The translations under genes and the position numbers were made by a program. Below the pieces are notes generated by a model that searched no databases, had not been told where the DNA came from, and saw only the letters and a list, made by a program, of their open reading frames with translations. A DNA stretch of 64,000 nt from Argyresthia goedartella. Its lineage: Eukaryota; Arthropoda; Insecta; Lepidoptera; Argyresthiidae. Positions 10,753-20,948 of this stretch are shown in pieces. The number at the start of each line of letters is the position of its first letter. Position 1 is the first letter of the stretch. Location: assembly GCA_949825045.1 (NCBI GenBank), contig OX463818.1:36596906-36660905 (forward strand), read 5' to 3'.

Positions 10753-11573
10753 GTTAATAAAAGAAAGTGTCACTCGCGAGGTCTACAGCTCACAGAGCTA
10801 CTAGTTTATAACTTTATTTATTGGAGAGGCAGTTGCTCACATCCAAATTAAATAAAAATTGAATCCAGCAGCCCTTTGCATCCTTCCTGGGTAGTGCTAA
10901 CAAATCAAACCAAACATTTCCAGGCTCTCGAAAGAGATCCTGTCCAAATACAGTAAAATATTCAGGGTGTTTGGTGCTTCGTTGGCCAAATTAAAATGGC
11001 GGATAGAAGGAGTCATTTGCTATCTACTCGGTCCACAAAAAAATGTTTTGTCCCAACGGCTTTTTTATTTTAATATTTTAAATTTTTTTGAAAAATTCTC
11101 CAGAATTACTAATTTAAACTTGAACAAATAAAAAGTTATTAATAAATCCTGCAATTATTTACGGTTATTTGTTGTTGTTGTACGGTTCTTTTATAATCAA
11201 AACTATTGTTTTTTTTTTATTGACTCACAAATGTTTTTTCAAGAAGTGAAATTCTGTAACAAATCATCTTTGACTTGTAAATTGACTTGAAAGTTTTAAA
11301 AAAACGTTCGCTGGTCTATCTTCTTTCTTATAAAGCACAACAATGCCATTAAAACCATTACTAAGTTCATTTATTTGCCAACTTTGTATCGGGCGCGCGA
11401 TACGCATGCAGCTTATATTCGACAGGTATGTAAGAATAAACATGATTTTGTAGGTAAAAAGAAATTTTCATTTGTTCTTTAATCACAAAAACACATAATT
11501 TATTAAACAGTAATTTCAAATCTTGCTCGAATTGCCGATTTTCATTGCGTATGCACGCGTACATAACATCGAT

Positions 11574-12514
11574 TCCTTATTTTACAGTGGTAGTCCGTAA
11601 GCGAATTTCCTCTTTAATTACGTTGAATGCTGGTTGTATCCGTTGGGATAAATCTTCTCTAGATTCGACTTCCGTAGCGTAGACTAACCCTTTCGCCCGT
11701 CCCCAGATGTAGAAGTCCAAAAGGGTCAGGACTGGAGAACGTGGAGGCCATGGAATAGTTCCATCCCTCCCTATCCATGAACTTGGGAAAACATTATCCA
11801 AGTGTTCCCTGACTGCAGTTCTCCAGTGAGCTGGATAACTGTCTTGCTGGAAGACGATAGGCCTGTCTTTATTGAAAACTGGCACCACTGCCAACAATTC
11901 TGGTAGGACATACTAAAAAATCAAGGTAATTTACCCCGTCCAGAATATCGCGTAGGAAGTGTGGTCCAATGACTTAATTTCCAACGACTCCTGCCCAAAC
12001 GTTGATACTGAATCTCCTCTGGAAACGCCTCTGCTTTTCACCCATGAGATCTGTCTTTTCGACGACCAGTTATGCAGATTGTGGAGATTTAGAATTGCCT
12101 CTTTTGTGAATTTGGACTCGTCCGTCCACAGGATACTTTTTAAAAATTCACGATCCTCCACATTTGTGTGCAGCAGAAAACGACAAAACCGTTCACTGTC
12201 CCAGTCGTTATCTTCGGTACCTGTACAATACGGATGAGAACGCATTAATTATTGTCAACTTGAAGATAATTAAAATAAGAAGTACACTACCGTAAGAGAC
12301 AGAATGATGATTGGATCAATCAGGATTGGGTTTGAGGCAATGTGATACCTATTAGTTGAATCTTCTTAATTCTATAAAAAATGCGTACCTTGTACAGGAG
12401 TAATGAAATGCATGATTGTCATTTTGCCGACGAACCTTCCACACCTACAACACCATTAGCGCTTCCATATGCCATTAAGATGTCCGCGTATTCTTTATTA
12501 GAGAATGTAGACAT
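11574..12514 (-). pseudogene. Tc1/mariner transposase (D..D41D), broken
   Basis: A degraded transposase on the minus strand. The likely start ATG is at 12512-12514 (MSTFSNKEYADILMAYGSAN, the family's N-terminal helix). A frame at 11931-12245 carries the first catalytic Asp in WTDESKF. The frame 11577-11897 carries the second in FQQD and a final Asp in LTLLDFYIWG, with 41 residues between the last two. Frame breaks lie near 12420 and 11910. The usual SPDLTPLD is changed to SPVLTLLD. DD41D spacing points to the mariner-related visitor/rosa-like group; the assignment is by spacing only. Confidence 0.7.
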
Positions 12515-13027
12515 TATTTAATCATAAAAACCACAGCATTAAAAGGTTCGCGGCGCCAAACAACACGAATAAACAAAGAATGAGAAACACAAACACGCAG
12601 AAAACAAATGTTTGAAAAACGCGCCAATTACAGTTTTTTTTCTGGGTAGTCTCCCACGTTTTTATTGCAAGTCAAAGAATTTCACTTCTTGAAACAACAT
12701 TTGTGAGTAGGTATATAAAAAAAAAAGATGTTAATTTCCAGTATTTTGACTACAAAAGAACCGTACAACATTACACAAGCAATAACCATAAACAGTAAAT
12801 AATTGTAAGTTTTATCAATAACTTTTTTATTTATTCAAGTAATTTTCTTTATTGTACTACACAAAATAGACATACAGATAACTTATAATAGAAAAAAAAC
12901 ATGTACGAAGGCGAGCTTATCTCTCAAAAGAGATTTCTTCCAGCAAACCAAGATGGTAGGAAAGGTGATGGTTGAGCGGGGGAAGACCTGCGCGTACAAT
13001 AAAACTCTATAAATACTACGAGTAATA

Positions 13028-13899
13028 TACAGTGTGGAATTTTGTGACACCACCTGGAGGGCAATTACTCTAAATAATGGAGGTAGCAAATTTCCCTCAA
13101 AGGAAACATTCCTTTATTTTTGAAAAGAAACAAAACTGCATTCAAAGATTTTGAAAAATACGCTTGCTACAACCAGGAATCGAACCGGCTAAAATTCGAA
13201 AAAATATCATCCTGTACTTTTATGGCGTCAATCGACAGGGTCAATCATAAGGATCACATCTCTCTAACAAACATAGTAAATTAAATGAAAGGAAAACATA
13301 AAATCTTAAAACTTATTTTATTATTAACCTAAAAACATGTAAAAGCTAACTAATTAGTTGTTCGAAATGGTTTCCCTCTCGTTGAATACATAAATTTATT
13401 TTTCTAACTCTTTTTCAGTAGCCTTTAATAGCGTGTTGTGGTGAATATGAAAAATTGTATTGTAAACCTCAGCCCTCAAGTCGTTGACAGTTGCATAGGA
13501 TTTTAGGTAAACTTTATTTTTTACATATCCCCATGAAAAAAAATCCAGAGGGGTGAGTTCTGGTGATCTTGCAGGCCATCGGATTGTGCCGTTTGTACCG
13601 ATCCAGGTCCTGAAATTGTTATTAAGATAGGCTGCTATGATTCTGCTGTTATGGGCTGGAGCACCTTCTTGCTGTAATATAACACGGTTTCGCTCATCCT
13701 TGGGTAAAATATTCAACTCGTTTCGTAAGAGGGCCAGTATTTCAAGGTATTTGACCGAGTTTAGATGCCCTTCATAAATGTGGATTAACACAACCATATT
13801 TCTCATTATGCCGCACCAAAAGTTGAAAAGTGCAGTTTTGTTTCTTTTCAAAAATTAAGGAATTGCCCTCCAGGTGGTGTCACAAAATTCCACCCTGTA
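13028..13899 (-). mobile_element. mariner-like element with 40-bp TIRs, internally deleted
   Basis: The termini are about 40-bp inverted repeats (TACAG(T/G)GTGGAATTTTGTG followed by ACACCACCTGGAGGGCAATT) at 13028-13067 and 13860-13899, with TA duplications outside (13026-13027, 13900-13901). The total of 872 bp is too short for a complete mariner of about 1.3 kb, and only the C-terminal part of the transposase frame remains. It sits within the LINE fragment, so it is the youngest of three nested insertions here. Confidence 0.8.
13396..13851 (-). pseudogene. mariner transposase C-terminal part
   Basis: A 151-residue frame on the minus strand. It has the NFWCGI block, then LQQEGAPAHNS, where the second catalytic Asp of the family is replaced by Glu, then WIGTNGTIRWPARSPELTPLDFFSWG with the last catalytic Asp conserved 41 positions after that Glu. 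The N-terminal DNA-binding helices and the first catalytic Asp are missing because of the internal deletion. It is related to, but a different family from, the transposase at 11574-12514. Confidence 0.75.
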
Positions 13900-14180
13900 T
13901 ACTACAAACAATATTATACTGATAACCCTAATTGCTAAAATATACTGCATACACAATTACTTAAATTAAACGTAACAATATGAATAAACCGTATAATAAA
14001 CCAATACATACCAATGCATATATATATCAAGTATAAAGGATTCTGGAGAATTTTTCAAAAAAGGTTAAAAAATAAAAATAAAAAAAGCCGTTGGGCCAAA
14101 ACTTTTTTTTGTGGACCTAGAAGTTAGCAAATGACCCCTTCTATCCGCCATTTTAATTTAGCAAACGATGCACCTGTATA

Positions 14181-15108
14181 AAAACATGATATGGGCAATA
14201 TAAACCTAAAACCGCCATTAATTAAGAAAATAATAAATGTTTATTTAATTTCTTTCGAAAGACCCCTACAATGTTCATTGGCATAACATGTTCAGCTTCC
14301 TAGTACTCAGTGAAGCACACTATCAGAAATGACTGGCTTTATGACAAAAGTGTTCTCCAATTATAACAAATAGAAGATAAGGTAACATATACAATAGACG
14401 CAATTTCTACTAGTATCTCTGTTCTGGTTAGCTTTTTTTGAATGAATTTCAAAACCACTGTCCGTCTTGTAGCTGATGAAAGAGGTTTTTACGTACTATT
14501 TTCATCAAGATTGTGCGAATCAAGTCGCCGTAGTTGCGGCGACGGGATAGCCTCCGATATCGCAGAATGGAGTATAGAATATCTGGCTAAATGTGGGCAC
14601 AAGAGTGCCGCTGTTACCGCACATCTGTTTCCATACGGGTTGGCAGAGGCACACCCGTGTGTGACGCAATAGTTCCCTACACAATGAGCGGGCACCAGCA
14701 GCCTTATGGCGTAAGTCGTCTGAGCTATCAACTTCATATAGACTTTTACGTTTGACACCTTGCACCAGCTTCATCTGTCAAATTGGTATCATGCAAGTAG
14801 CATCATAATGGAGGCCAAACCCAAGCTCATTGAATGAAGCCTAGAAGCCTTCGGTGATACCCCGCAACCGATAAAATTGTATGAGCATGAGATGAACCAT
14901 AGACACACGCTATAAACTTCAGAGAGTTACGCCATAAGGCTGCAGCTCGTGTAGTATACGGTCTAAAAACAACCCCGTGTGTGTTTAAGTAGTTATCGTT
15001 ATATGTTACTACTACCCATGGCCTCGGTATATGCTGAAGGCTATCTACCTGCAGATGCCCTTTTGAGTAAATATGTGTGTACGATATATATGAGTGTTTT
15101 GTTGGCAG
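14181..15108. other. intron, nothing recognised
   Basis: Short ORFs occur in overlapping frames on both strands around 14440-14770, but none shows a conserved motif. The last bases are the polypyrimidine tract and AG acceptor of the first TMEM131-like exon in the window. Confidence 0.4.
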
Positions 15109-15321
15109 GAATGGGGCGTGGACTCGGTCCCGGCTAGCGAGGGCGGCGGAGGCGGCGAGGTGCTGTCGGTGTCGCCGCCGGCGCTACACTTCGGGCGCGC
15201 CTCGCTGGGCGCTGCGCATGCGCTGACCGTGACCGTCACCAACACGCACAACAGCACGCTGCACCTCGCCTCCGTGGCGGGCACCACGCCCGACTTCCAC
15301 GCCTCCTTCTTTGACACCAAG
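15109..15321 (+). CDS. TMEM131-like gene, exon A
   Basis: Plus-strand exon of 71 codons, phase 0 at both ends, between TTGTTGGCAG and a GTAACA donor. It contains a Gly/Ser run, then PPALHFGRASLGAAHALTVT, the start of the PapD-like domain of the TMEM131 family (PP..L.FG..FLG pattern), and an NST glycosylation sequon that fits a lumenal location. The family recruits procollagen in the secretory pathway. This is an internal exon (no start Met, no signal peptide), so earlier exons lie left of the window. Its GC content is far above the flanking intron. Identity comes from remembered alignment, not a search. Confidence 0.85.
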
Positions 15322-16440
15322 GTAACATCAGTTTTAGTTATTAAAATATCAAGGAGGTTTGGAGAGAAACATCTGCGGAACCGACAGTAACTGGCGCTCG
15401 AATAATGAGAATTGGGTGAAATAGTTACACATACTTGAAGACTAATCACCTCCCTTTGTTCAGCGTTGCCCACCTCATTATCTGTCTGTCCAACATTCAC
15501 CATTGTCTTTGACTTGGTCAATGTAACTCTGGGATTTATTTCTGCTAGTGTGAGCTACTTGGGTCGCAAAGCGAGGTCGAACCCACTGATTGAATGTCCG
15601 TGTTATATCTGTAGTGTAAAAGACGCACCGTAAGATTGTGCACACCGTGAGATCCTCAGATCAGCCTACAGTTAGTAGCTATCTCTGCCGCTTCACTATG
15701 ATGGTACCTACCAGTATAGGTACCAGTGGGGGAACTTTATCGCTCTCGCACTCACCACCAAAGAGATGCTTTTATCTCGCTTGCGCAGTTAAGGTTGATG
15801 TTCAAAAAGTCTGTACTACCTACTCATAATACTTCTAGACTAGCTATACATAAATATACATACAAAAGTGTCTCGTTACTGATTTAAAATGTTATCCCCT
15901 ACTTTTGTCATCTTACTTGTTGTTAGAAATAGACTTGAAACAGGACGAAATCACGACCACACAGAATCAACCTATATTTATGTTATGCAAATCAGCTATC
16001 AGCTGCGCCTCGAACACAGCTTCTGTTGCGGTCTGTGGTATCTAGACCACATGCTCCTGTCTGTGTCATGCATACATACGTGTTGTAGTGGTAGTGAGTA
16101 GTGTAGTGCCCTCCGTACTAGTCAAGACTGTATGACGGCAGAGCATTGCTCTTCTCACAGCTGAACAAAAACTAAAACAATTTGCAATATACTCCTGTCT
16201 AAGTTTATAAGATTGTTATTGGAGCAGAGTGCAGTATAAGTTAGTACTTCTATATTAGTATATAGAATAAATAGTTAACAACTTATAAGTAATATAGGTA
16301 TAATATAGAAATAGAAATATAGAAAATATAAATATTGCATATTTTAAATATATGTAGGTATAGTTATATGTTGTTATGTAGATTTTATACTATCATACAT
16401 AATATTGTTTGGATATATATTTTTTAAATATAAATAAGTA
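15322..16440. other. intron, nothing recognised
   Basis: AT-rich with short ORFs lacking known motifs. It becomes very AT-rich (TATA-type runs) near 16250-16440, just before the 3' end of the minus-strand LINE. Confidence 0.4.
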
Positions 16441-16444
16441 AATA

Positions 16445-19430
16445 ATATACATAATGCTTCACTTCAAACAAAAGCTTCCAAAAGCTTTTCCGTAAGATCG
16501 TAGTCTAATGATATAAAATACTTATCCAGTCTTTTCGAGCAGGAGTAGGTGTTACATTCTTTGAATGTTGTGAGAATCTTATTGATTTTATTATAAAGAA
16601 AGGGGCCCACGGAAGTAACCAAATGAATGGACAAACATTGTGCGGCAACAGGGAATCTCGTATACTCGATCTTTTCTACGTTTCTCTGTAGTGTCGCGAC
16701 CAGGTATCGAATGTTGGTGTATCAGTAATGCCTTTATATAGAGTTGTCGGACTGTAAGCACAGAGTATTCCCTGTATAGATCGGTAGTGGAGAACATGAA
16801 GTTTTTAAAGTTTATAACTTTGATAATTGCTCTCTGAGCTCTCTCAAGTTTCAAGAGGTTGGTCTTGCCGGTCCCACCCCACGTCCTAATAGCGTAGGAA
16901 ATTATTGACTGGCAGAGACAATAATAAATAGACCTAACTAGATGTGGATCCTGCAGATGTCGTAATTTTTAAAAATACAGATTAGTTTTCTTACTCTGCC
17001 TGCTAATACCCGAACCTGTTCCTTCCAATTGAGACATTGGTCAACAATCACTCCCAGATATTTGATTGTTTTGGTAGACGTGAGAGAAGGGCATGAGCAG
17101 GCTGTAACATTCTGGCAAGAGTGGGCCCTCAGACTAAATTCCGGTTGTGGCTGACCATTTTTTCTCATACTGAAGGAGATGTATTTGGTCTTAGATATAC
17201 ATTTAGTGTAAGAATGTTACTGTTCAGCCAATTCAGAACTAGTCTAAAACCAGCCTCTGCCAAGTCTTTGACATCACTCCATGATTTGCCATTAAAAAGA
17301 AGTACAGTGTCATCGGCGAAGGTTACAATTTTGCAATTCTTGAGTTTGAGCAAGCACAGATCGTTGATGTAAATAAGCAATAATGTAGGTCCAAGGACTG
17401 AACCTTGGGGAACACCAAACGATACAGCTGCTTCGGTACTTGTTTCCTCATCAATTCTGACACACTGCCGCCGACCACTCATGTAGCTCTTAAACAATTG
17501 AAGGGATTCACCTCTCACACCCAAGATTTCAAGTTTCTGAAGCAAGATGGGGACAGAGACTGTATCAAATGCCTTTGCCAGGTCAAGGAAAATTCCTAGG
17601 CATTTATTGCTGTCATCCAGTTCCTTGGCCACATGAGTCACAAGGCCATCAATTGCATCTGAAGTGGACTTTCCCCTTCTGAAACCATATTGATTTGGTG
17701 CCAGGAATTTACTTTGCTCCAAATAGTTAATAAGTCTAGAATTAATAACCTTTTCCAAAATTTTAGACAGGACTGGATGCAGGGAAATTGGCCTATAATT
17801 ATTAACACTATCTCTTTCGCCATTCTTATAAATAGGAATTACGACTGATTTTTTCAACACATCAGGAAACACGTTCTCAGAAAGACATAAGTTGCACAAA
17901 TATGTAATCGGCTTGATAAGGATATCTTTGGCAGTTTTGAGAAACATAGATGAGATACCATCCCATCCAGCAGAGGCCGTGTTCTTTAGAGACATTAGAG
18001 TTTTTCTTATTTCAATCTCATCAGTGGGTAGAAGAACAAACGAGATAAGGGTGTTAACATTTGAACGGTAGTTAGATGCAAGCTCGGTATCAGATTTGTT
18101 CAATTTCCCTAAGATGTTGTCTGCCAGATGTTGGCCCACGGTGGAGAAATGTGTGTTGACCATATCTACCGAAGCTTGTCGATTACGTGATAGTTGAAGT
18201 AGTTCTACCGGTGACTTTGAGTGAGTACCAAAATTGCAAATACCACGTATAGTCTGCCAAGTCTTTTTCATATTGAACCTGTGTTTATTAATTTCAGTCC
18301 TTTCATAGCGACGTTTGATCTTTTTGAGTAAGTTATTGCAAAAATTTCTATACCTCTTGTAAGTAGCGTGTAGTACGGAATCAAATGGCGATTTTTTAAG
18401 TTTTAGGTGCCATGCATCTCTGAAACGCATGCATCTAACTAAGCCTGGAGTGATCCATGGCTTCATAGGAGCTTTTCTCTTGGCTAGTTTTACGATGATA
18501 GTGTGCTTATCCAGTGTATCCGATACTATTTGAAGAAAGTTAAAGGTTGCGGTATTTGGATCATTATCATTTAATACTCCTGTCCAATCTAGCAAATGCA
18601 AGTCGCTGAGTGCAGCCTCGTAATTTACCCTCTTATGCAGGGTCACCGGTTTGGGTGAATCAGTGTACTTACCAAATGGAATTGATGCCATGACACAGCT
18701 ATGGTCTGTTAGAGATGAACTACAAACTACAGTAGTTATTTTGTTTGAATTTGACTTGGCAAATAAGTGGTCTAAACATGTAAGTTCTCTTGTCGGGAAG
18801 GTATGGGTAGGAAGTAGTCCATGCATAGCACATAACTCCAGCAATTCGGAAGATCTGTTGTCCGAGTTTTCTTCTGAAATATCAATATTTATGTCTCGTA
18901 TTATTAGAATATTGGGAGTAGTTTTTAAATCATTTAATAGACTATTTAGAGATGTTAGAAAATCTTCAACCTTGTCATTACTAGGTTATCTGTAAATACA
19001 AATAATAACATGCGTGCCTCCTATTTTAATGACCAAGCAGTCTGCGTCATCAACTTTTGGTTCATAAACACTGATATTACTATCGCTCTTTGCGTAGACT
19101 ACTATGCCGCTATTTTGGTTGATGTGCTGATTTGTTGAGAAATGGCAGTAATCGGGAAGACATGGAAGTACACCTAAATGGCGTAGCCAACATTCTGTTA
19201 GAATAATAAAATCATAATCTATTTTTAATCTCGATAGAAGCACTTGAAAGTTGTACAGGTTACAGTCAACGCTACGTATATCTTGTGTGATTACTCTTAG
19301 ACAACGACCATTTTTATTTAACAAGCCCGCACATTCCTCAGCACTGCCAACCAAGTAAGAGTCACCGACCATGACAGTGTTGTCAATGTCGGTGACTACC
19401 TGATTTAAGTCAGTCATTTAAAACTATGTG
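16445..19430 (-). mobile_element. non-LTR retrotransposon (LINE), long but frame-broken
   Basis: A minus-strand LINE of about 3 kb. The 3' UTR and the end of the C-terminal domain lie near 16445-16600, and the ORF2 remnant extends to 19417. Endonuclease and reverse transcriptase are both present. The 5' end is not defined. A clearly related copy, in plus orientation and more decayed, is at 20949-23230, and a related 3' end lies at 32040-32845. I cannot fix the clade; it resembles the CR1/L2 group more than RTE. Confidence 0.8.
16591..19417 (-). pseudogene. LINE ORF2: endonuclease and reverse transcriptase, frame-broken
   Basis: ORF2 nicks the target and primes reverse transcription. Segment 18986-19417 holds the endonuclease with TECWL (catalytic Glu). 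Segment 17165-18844 (559 codons) starts with the endonuclease end (SLTDHSC), then KPWITPGLVR, and the RT motifs LDLAKAFDTVS, GVPQGSVLGP and FADDT. The C-terminal domain continues in other frames at 16938-17168 (IKYLGVIVDQCLNW) and 16591-16854 (TTDLYREYSVLTVRQLY). Frame breaks lie near 18985, at about 17190 (the codons for KTKYISFSM are one base out of frame) and near 16900. RT catalytic residues are intact, but the protein is not made whole. Confidence 0.85.
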
Positions 19431-20040
19431 TTCGTATTGGTACCGAGTACCGATAAGGAACGATATTGGTTCGCAATATACTGAAGTAGTGCAAAAGGGC
19501 TCGTTATGTTTCGGAGGTAAAAGCATTAAACGTTCTTTGGAAACAGGTTTAGAATAAATGAAGCATATTAAGTACGGCGTAAATACATAATAATAACAAT
19601 AGAGATATGTTATAGACAGTAGATATATAGATATATACTTTACATAAAACATTAAGATTGTGATTAATACCAAAAAAAATAAACAGTAATATTCTGAGAT
19701 ACGTAGTAGCAATCTGGAGCTTCGGGAAGTGTATAGTCACAAGTTAGTTTTGAGATTTTCAAGGCATTTTTCAGATTTCACTATGATGTATTTTTCGCCT
19801 TCAGATTTTCGTAAGTGGATTTTCCCTTCTCTTATCCAGCTGTACTTATAATCATTTTGCTTAGCGAATTCACGGGTCATGTAAAGAAGCCTTTCGCGAA
19901 CTTTTGCGAGTACGAAAAAGTTAGTAGTTCTATTATGGGACACTGTATACGCTTCTTCATTAAATTCTGCAAGAAATAAAAAACTTAACTGAAGCTCGAT
20001 TCAAAAAATATATAAAGCACACTTTGTGCACAAAGGCCTA
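19431..20040. other. intron, nothing recognised
   Basis: AT-rich; the minus-strand ORFs here are short and have no recognised motif. It could include the 5' UTR or ORF1 remains of the neighbouring minus-strand LINE, but no ORF1 domain is visible. Confidence 0.3.
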
Positions 20041-20049
20041 CTACAAAAT

Positions 20050-20580
20050 TAATTACTTTTTACAAGACACCGAAATCTGGCATTAAACCAGTTCATTGCA
20101 CCCTATACAATGTGATTCTTCATAAACTGGACAAATTAAATAGGGTTCAAGAGGACCCTATTTAATCGACAAAAAAATGTTTAAAAAAATTCCACGCCCC
20201 TTATTTTTTTACGGCCATTTGATTATAAATTTTCGTGAACCATGCACCAATTGCAAAAAAATATATTACCTTGGACTGAAAGGGTTTGTCGTGGTCCAAT
20301 CAACTGGATTGTAATGATGAAGAGCAGGCAGTACTGCCAGTTACAAAAAAATGCTGAAAAATTGTTAACTGCTTACTAAAATTACGCTTTTTTTAGTAAT
20401 TGCAGTTTAATTCAGAATTTGGTCCCCAAAAAAGAACTATGATTTGACGAAATATTATTCTCCATCTCATTAGCTTTCAAATAGCACCTATATTATGTTT
20501 CTAAGTTAATTACTTTTTTTTTAAATAAGACCTAAACCCCTTTTTCACTTTTCGGAGCTAAGATTAATCCTAGCCTAATA
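20050..20580 (-). repeat. dispersed AT-rich repeat, copy 1
   Basis: Reverse complement of the region at 29130-29560, sharing GCTTTCAAA..CACC, AAGCGTAATTT, GACAAACCCTTTCA and TTTTTTTGCAAT in the same order and similar spacing. Non-coding; the family is unknown to me. Confidence 0.55.
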
Positions 20581-20948
20581 ATGATACTTCCAGTGGATTA
20601 ATGAGTTGAGATAAATAAATCTAGTCCATCAATGTCCGCACCGAGGGGCACAGGCCTTTAACCGGATATGAGTAAGATTGAGCCATATTACATCACGCTG
20701 GCTCAGTTTGGGTTGATGGATGGGTATTACGATACATACTGCCAAGTAGCGATAGTAGCCTTGATCTGCGCGTGAGAAGCAAGCGTGAAACCCACTAGAC
20801 TAGACCATGGAGAACTATATGCCTGGACCACGCGATGAAAAGAACGAAATTAACAGCCAACAAGCTAATTGCCCAAAATACTTTAACCAATCACGACGCC
20901 ATGTTCCCGTCTTTGCCCATTAAAATTAGATAAAATATTCTTCCACAA

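Larger units (their letters stand above)
12842..14026 (-). mobile_element. 5'-truncated LINE fragment inserted in the mariner TIR
   Basis: Flanked by a 7-bp target duplication TCAAGTA (12835-12841 and 14027-14033) and inserted in the right TIR of the outer mariner. On the minus strand it contains the 3' UTR stem motif seen at 9591-9630 (here 12905-12955) and ends at the left in an A-rich tail, so only 3' UTR of the LINE survives. The mariner at 13028-13899 is inserted inside it. Confidence 0.65.
10961..14178 (-). mobile_element. DD41D-type mariner element with long TIRs, split by nested insertions
   Basis: The outer ends begin TTCAGGGTG (10961) and end CACCTGTA (14178), with TA on both sides. 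The left TIR runs to about 11290; the right TIR is in two parts, about 12660-12841 and 14034-14176. Shared blocks include AAATTAAAATGGCGGATAG, CCCAACGGC, GAAAAATTCTCCAGAAT and TCAAGAAGTGAAATTC. The TIRs are about 300 bp, long for mariner. A minus-strand transposase remnant lies between. The right TIR is interrupted by a LINE fragment at 12842-14026. Without the insertion the element would be about 2.0 kb. Confidence 0.75.

Noticed and set aside
14442..14774. ORFs of 76-89 codons before exon A as an upstream TMEM131 exon
   Set aside because: No similarity to the family and no suitable splice borders.
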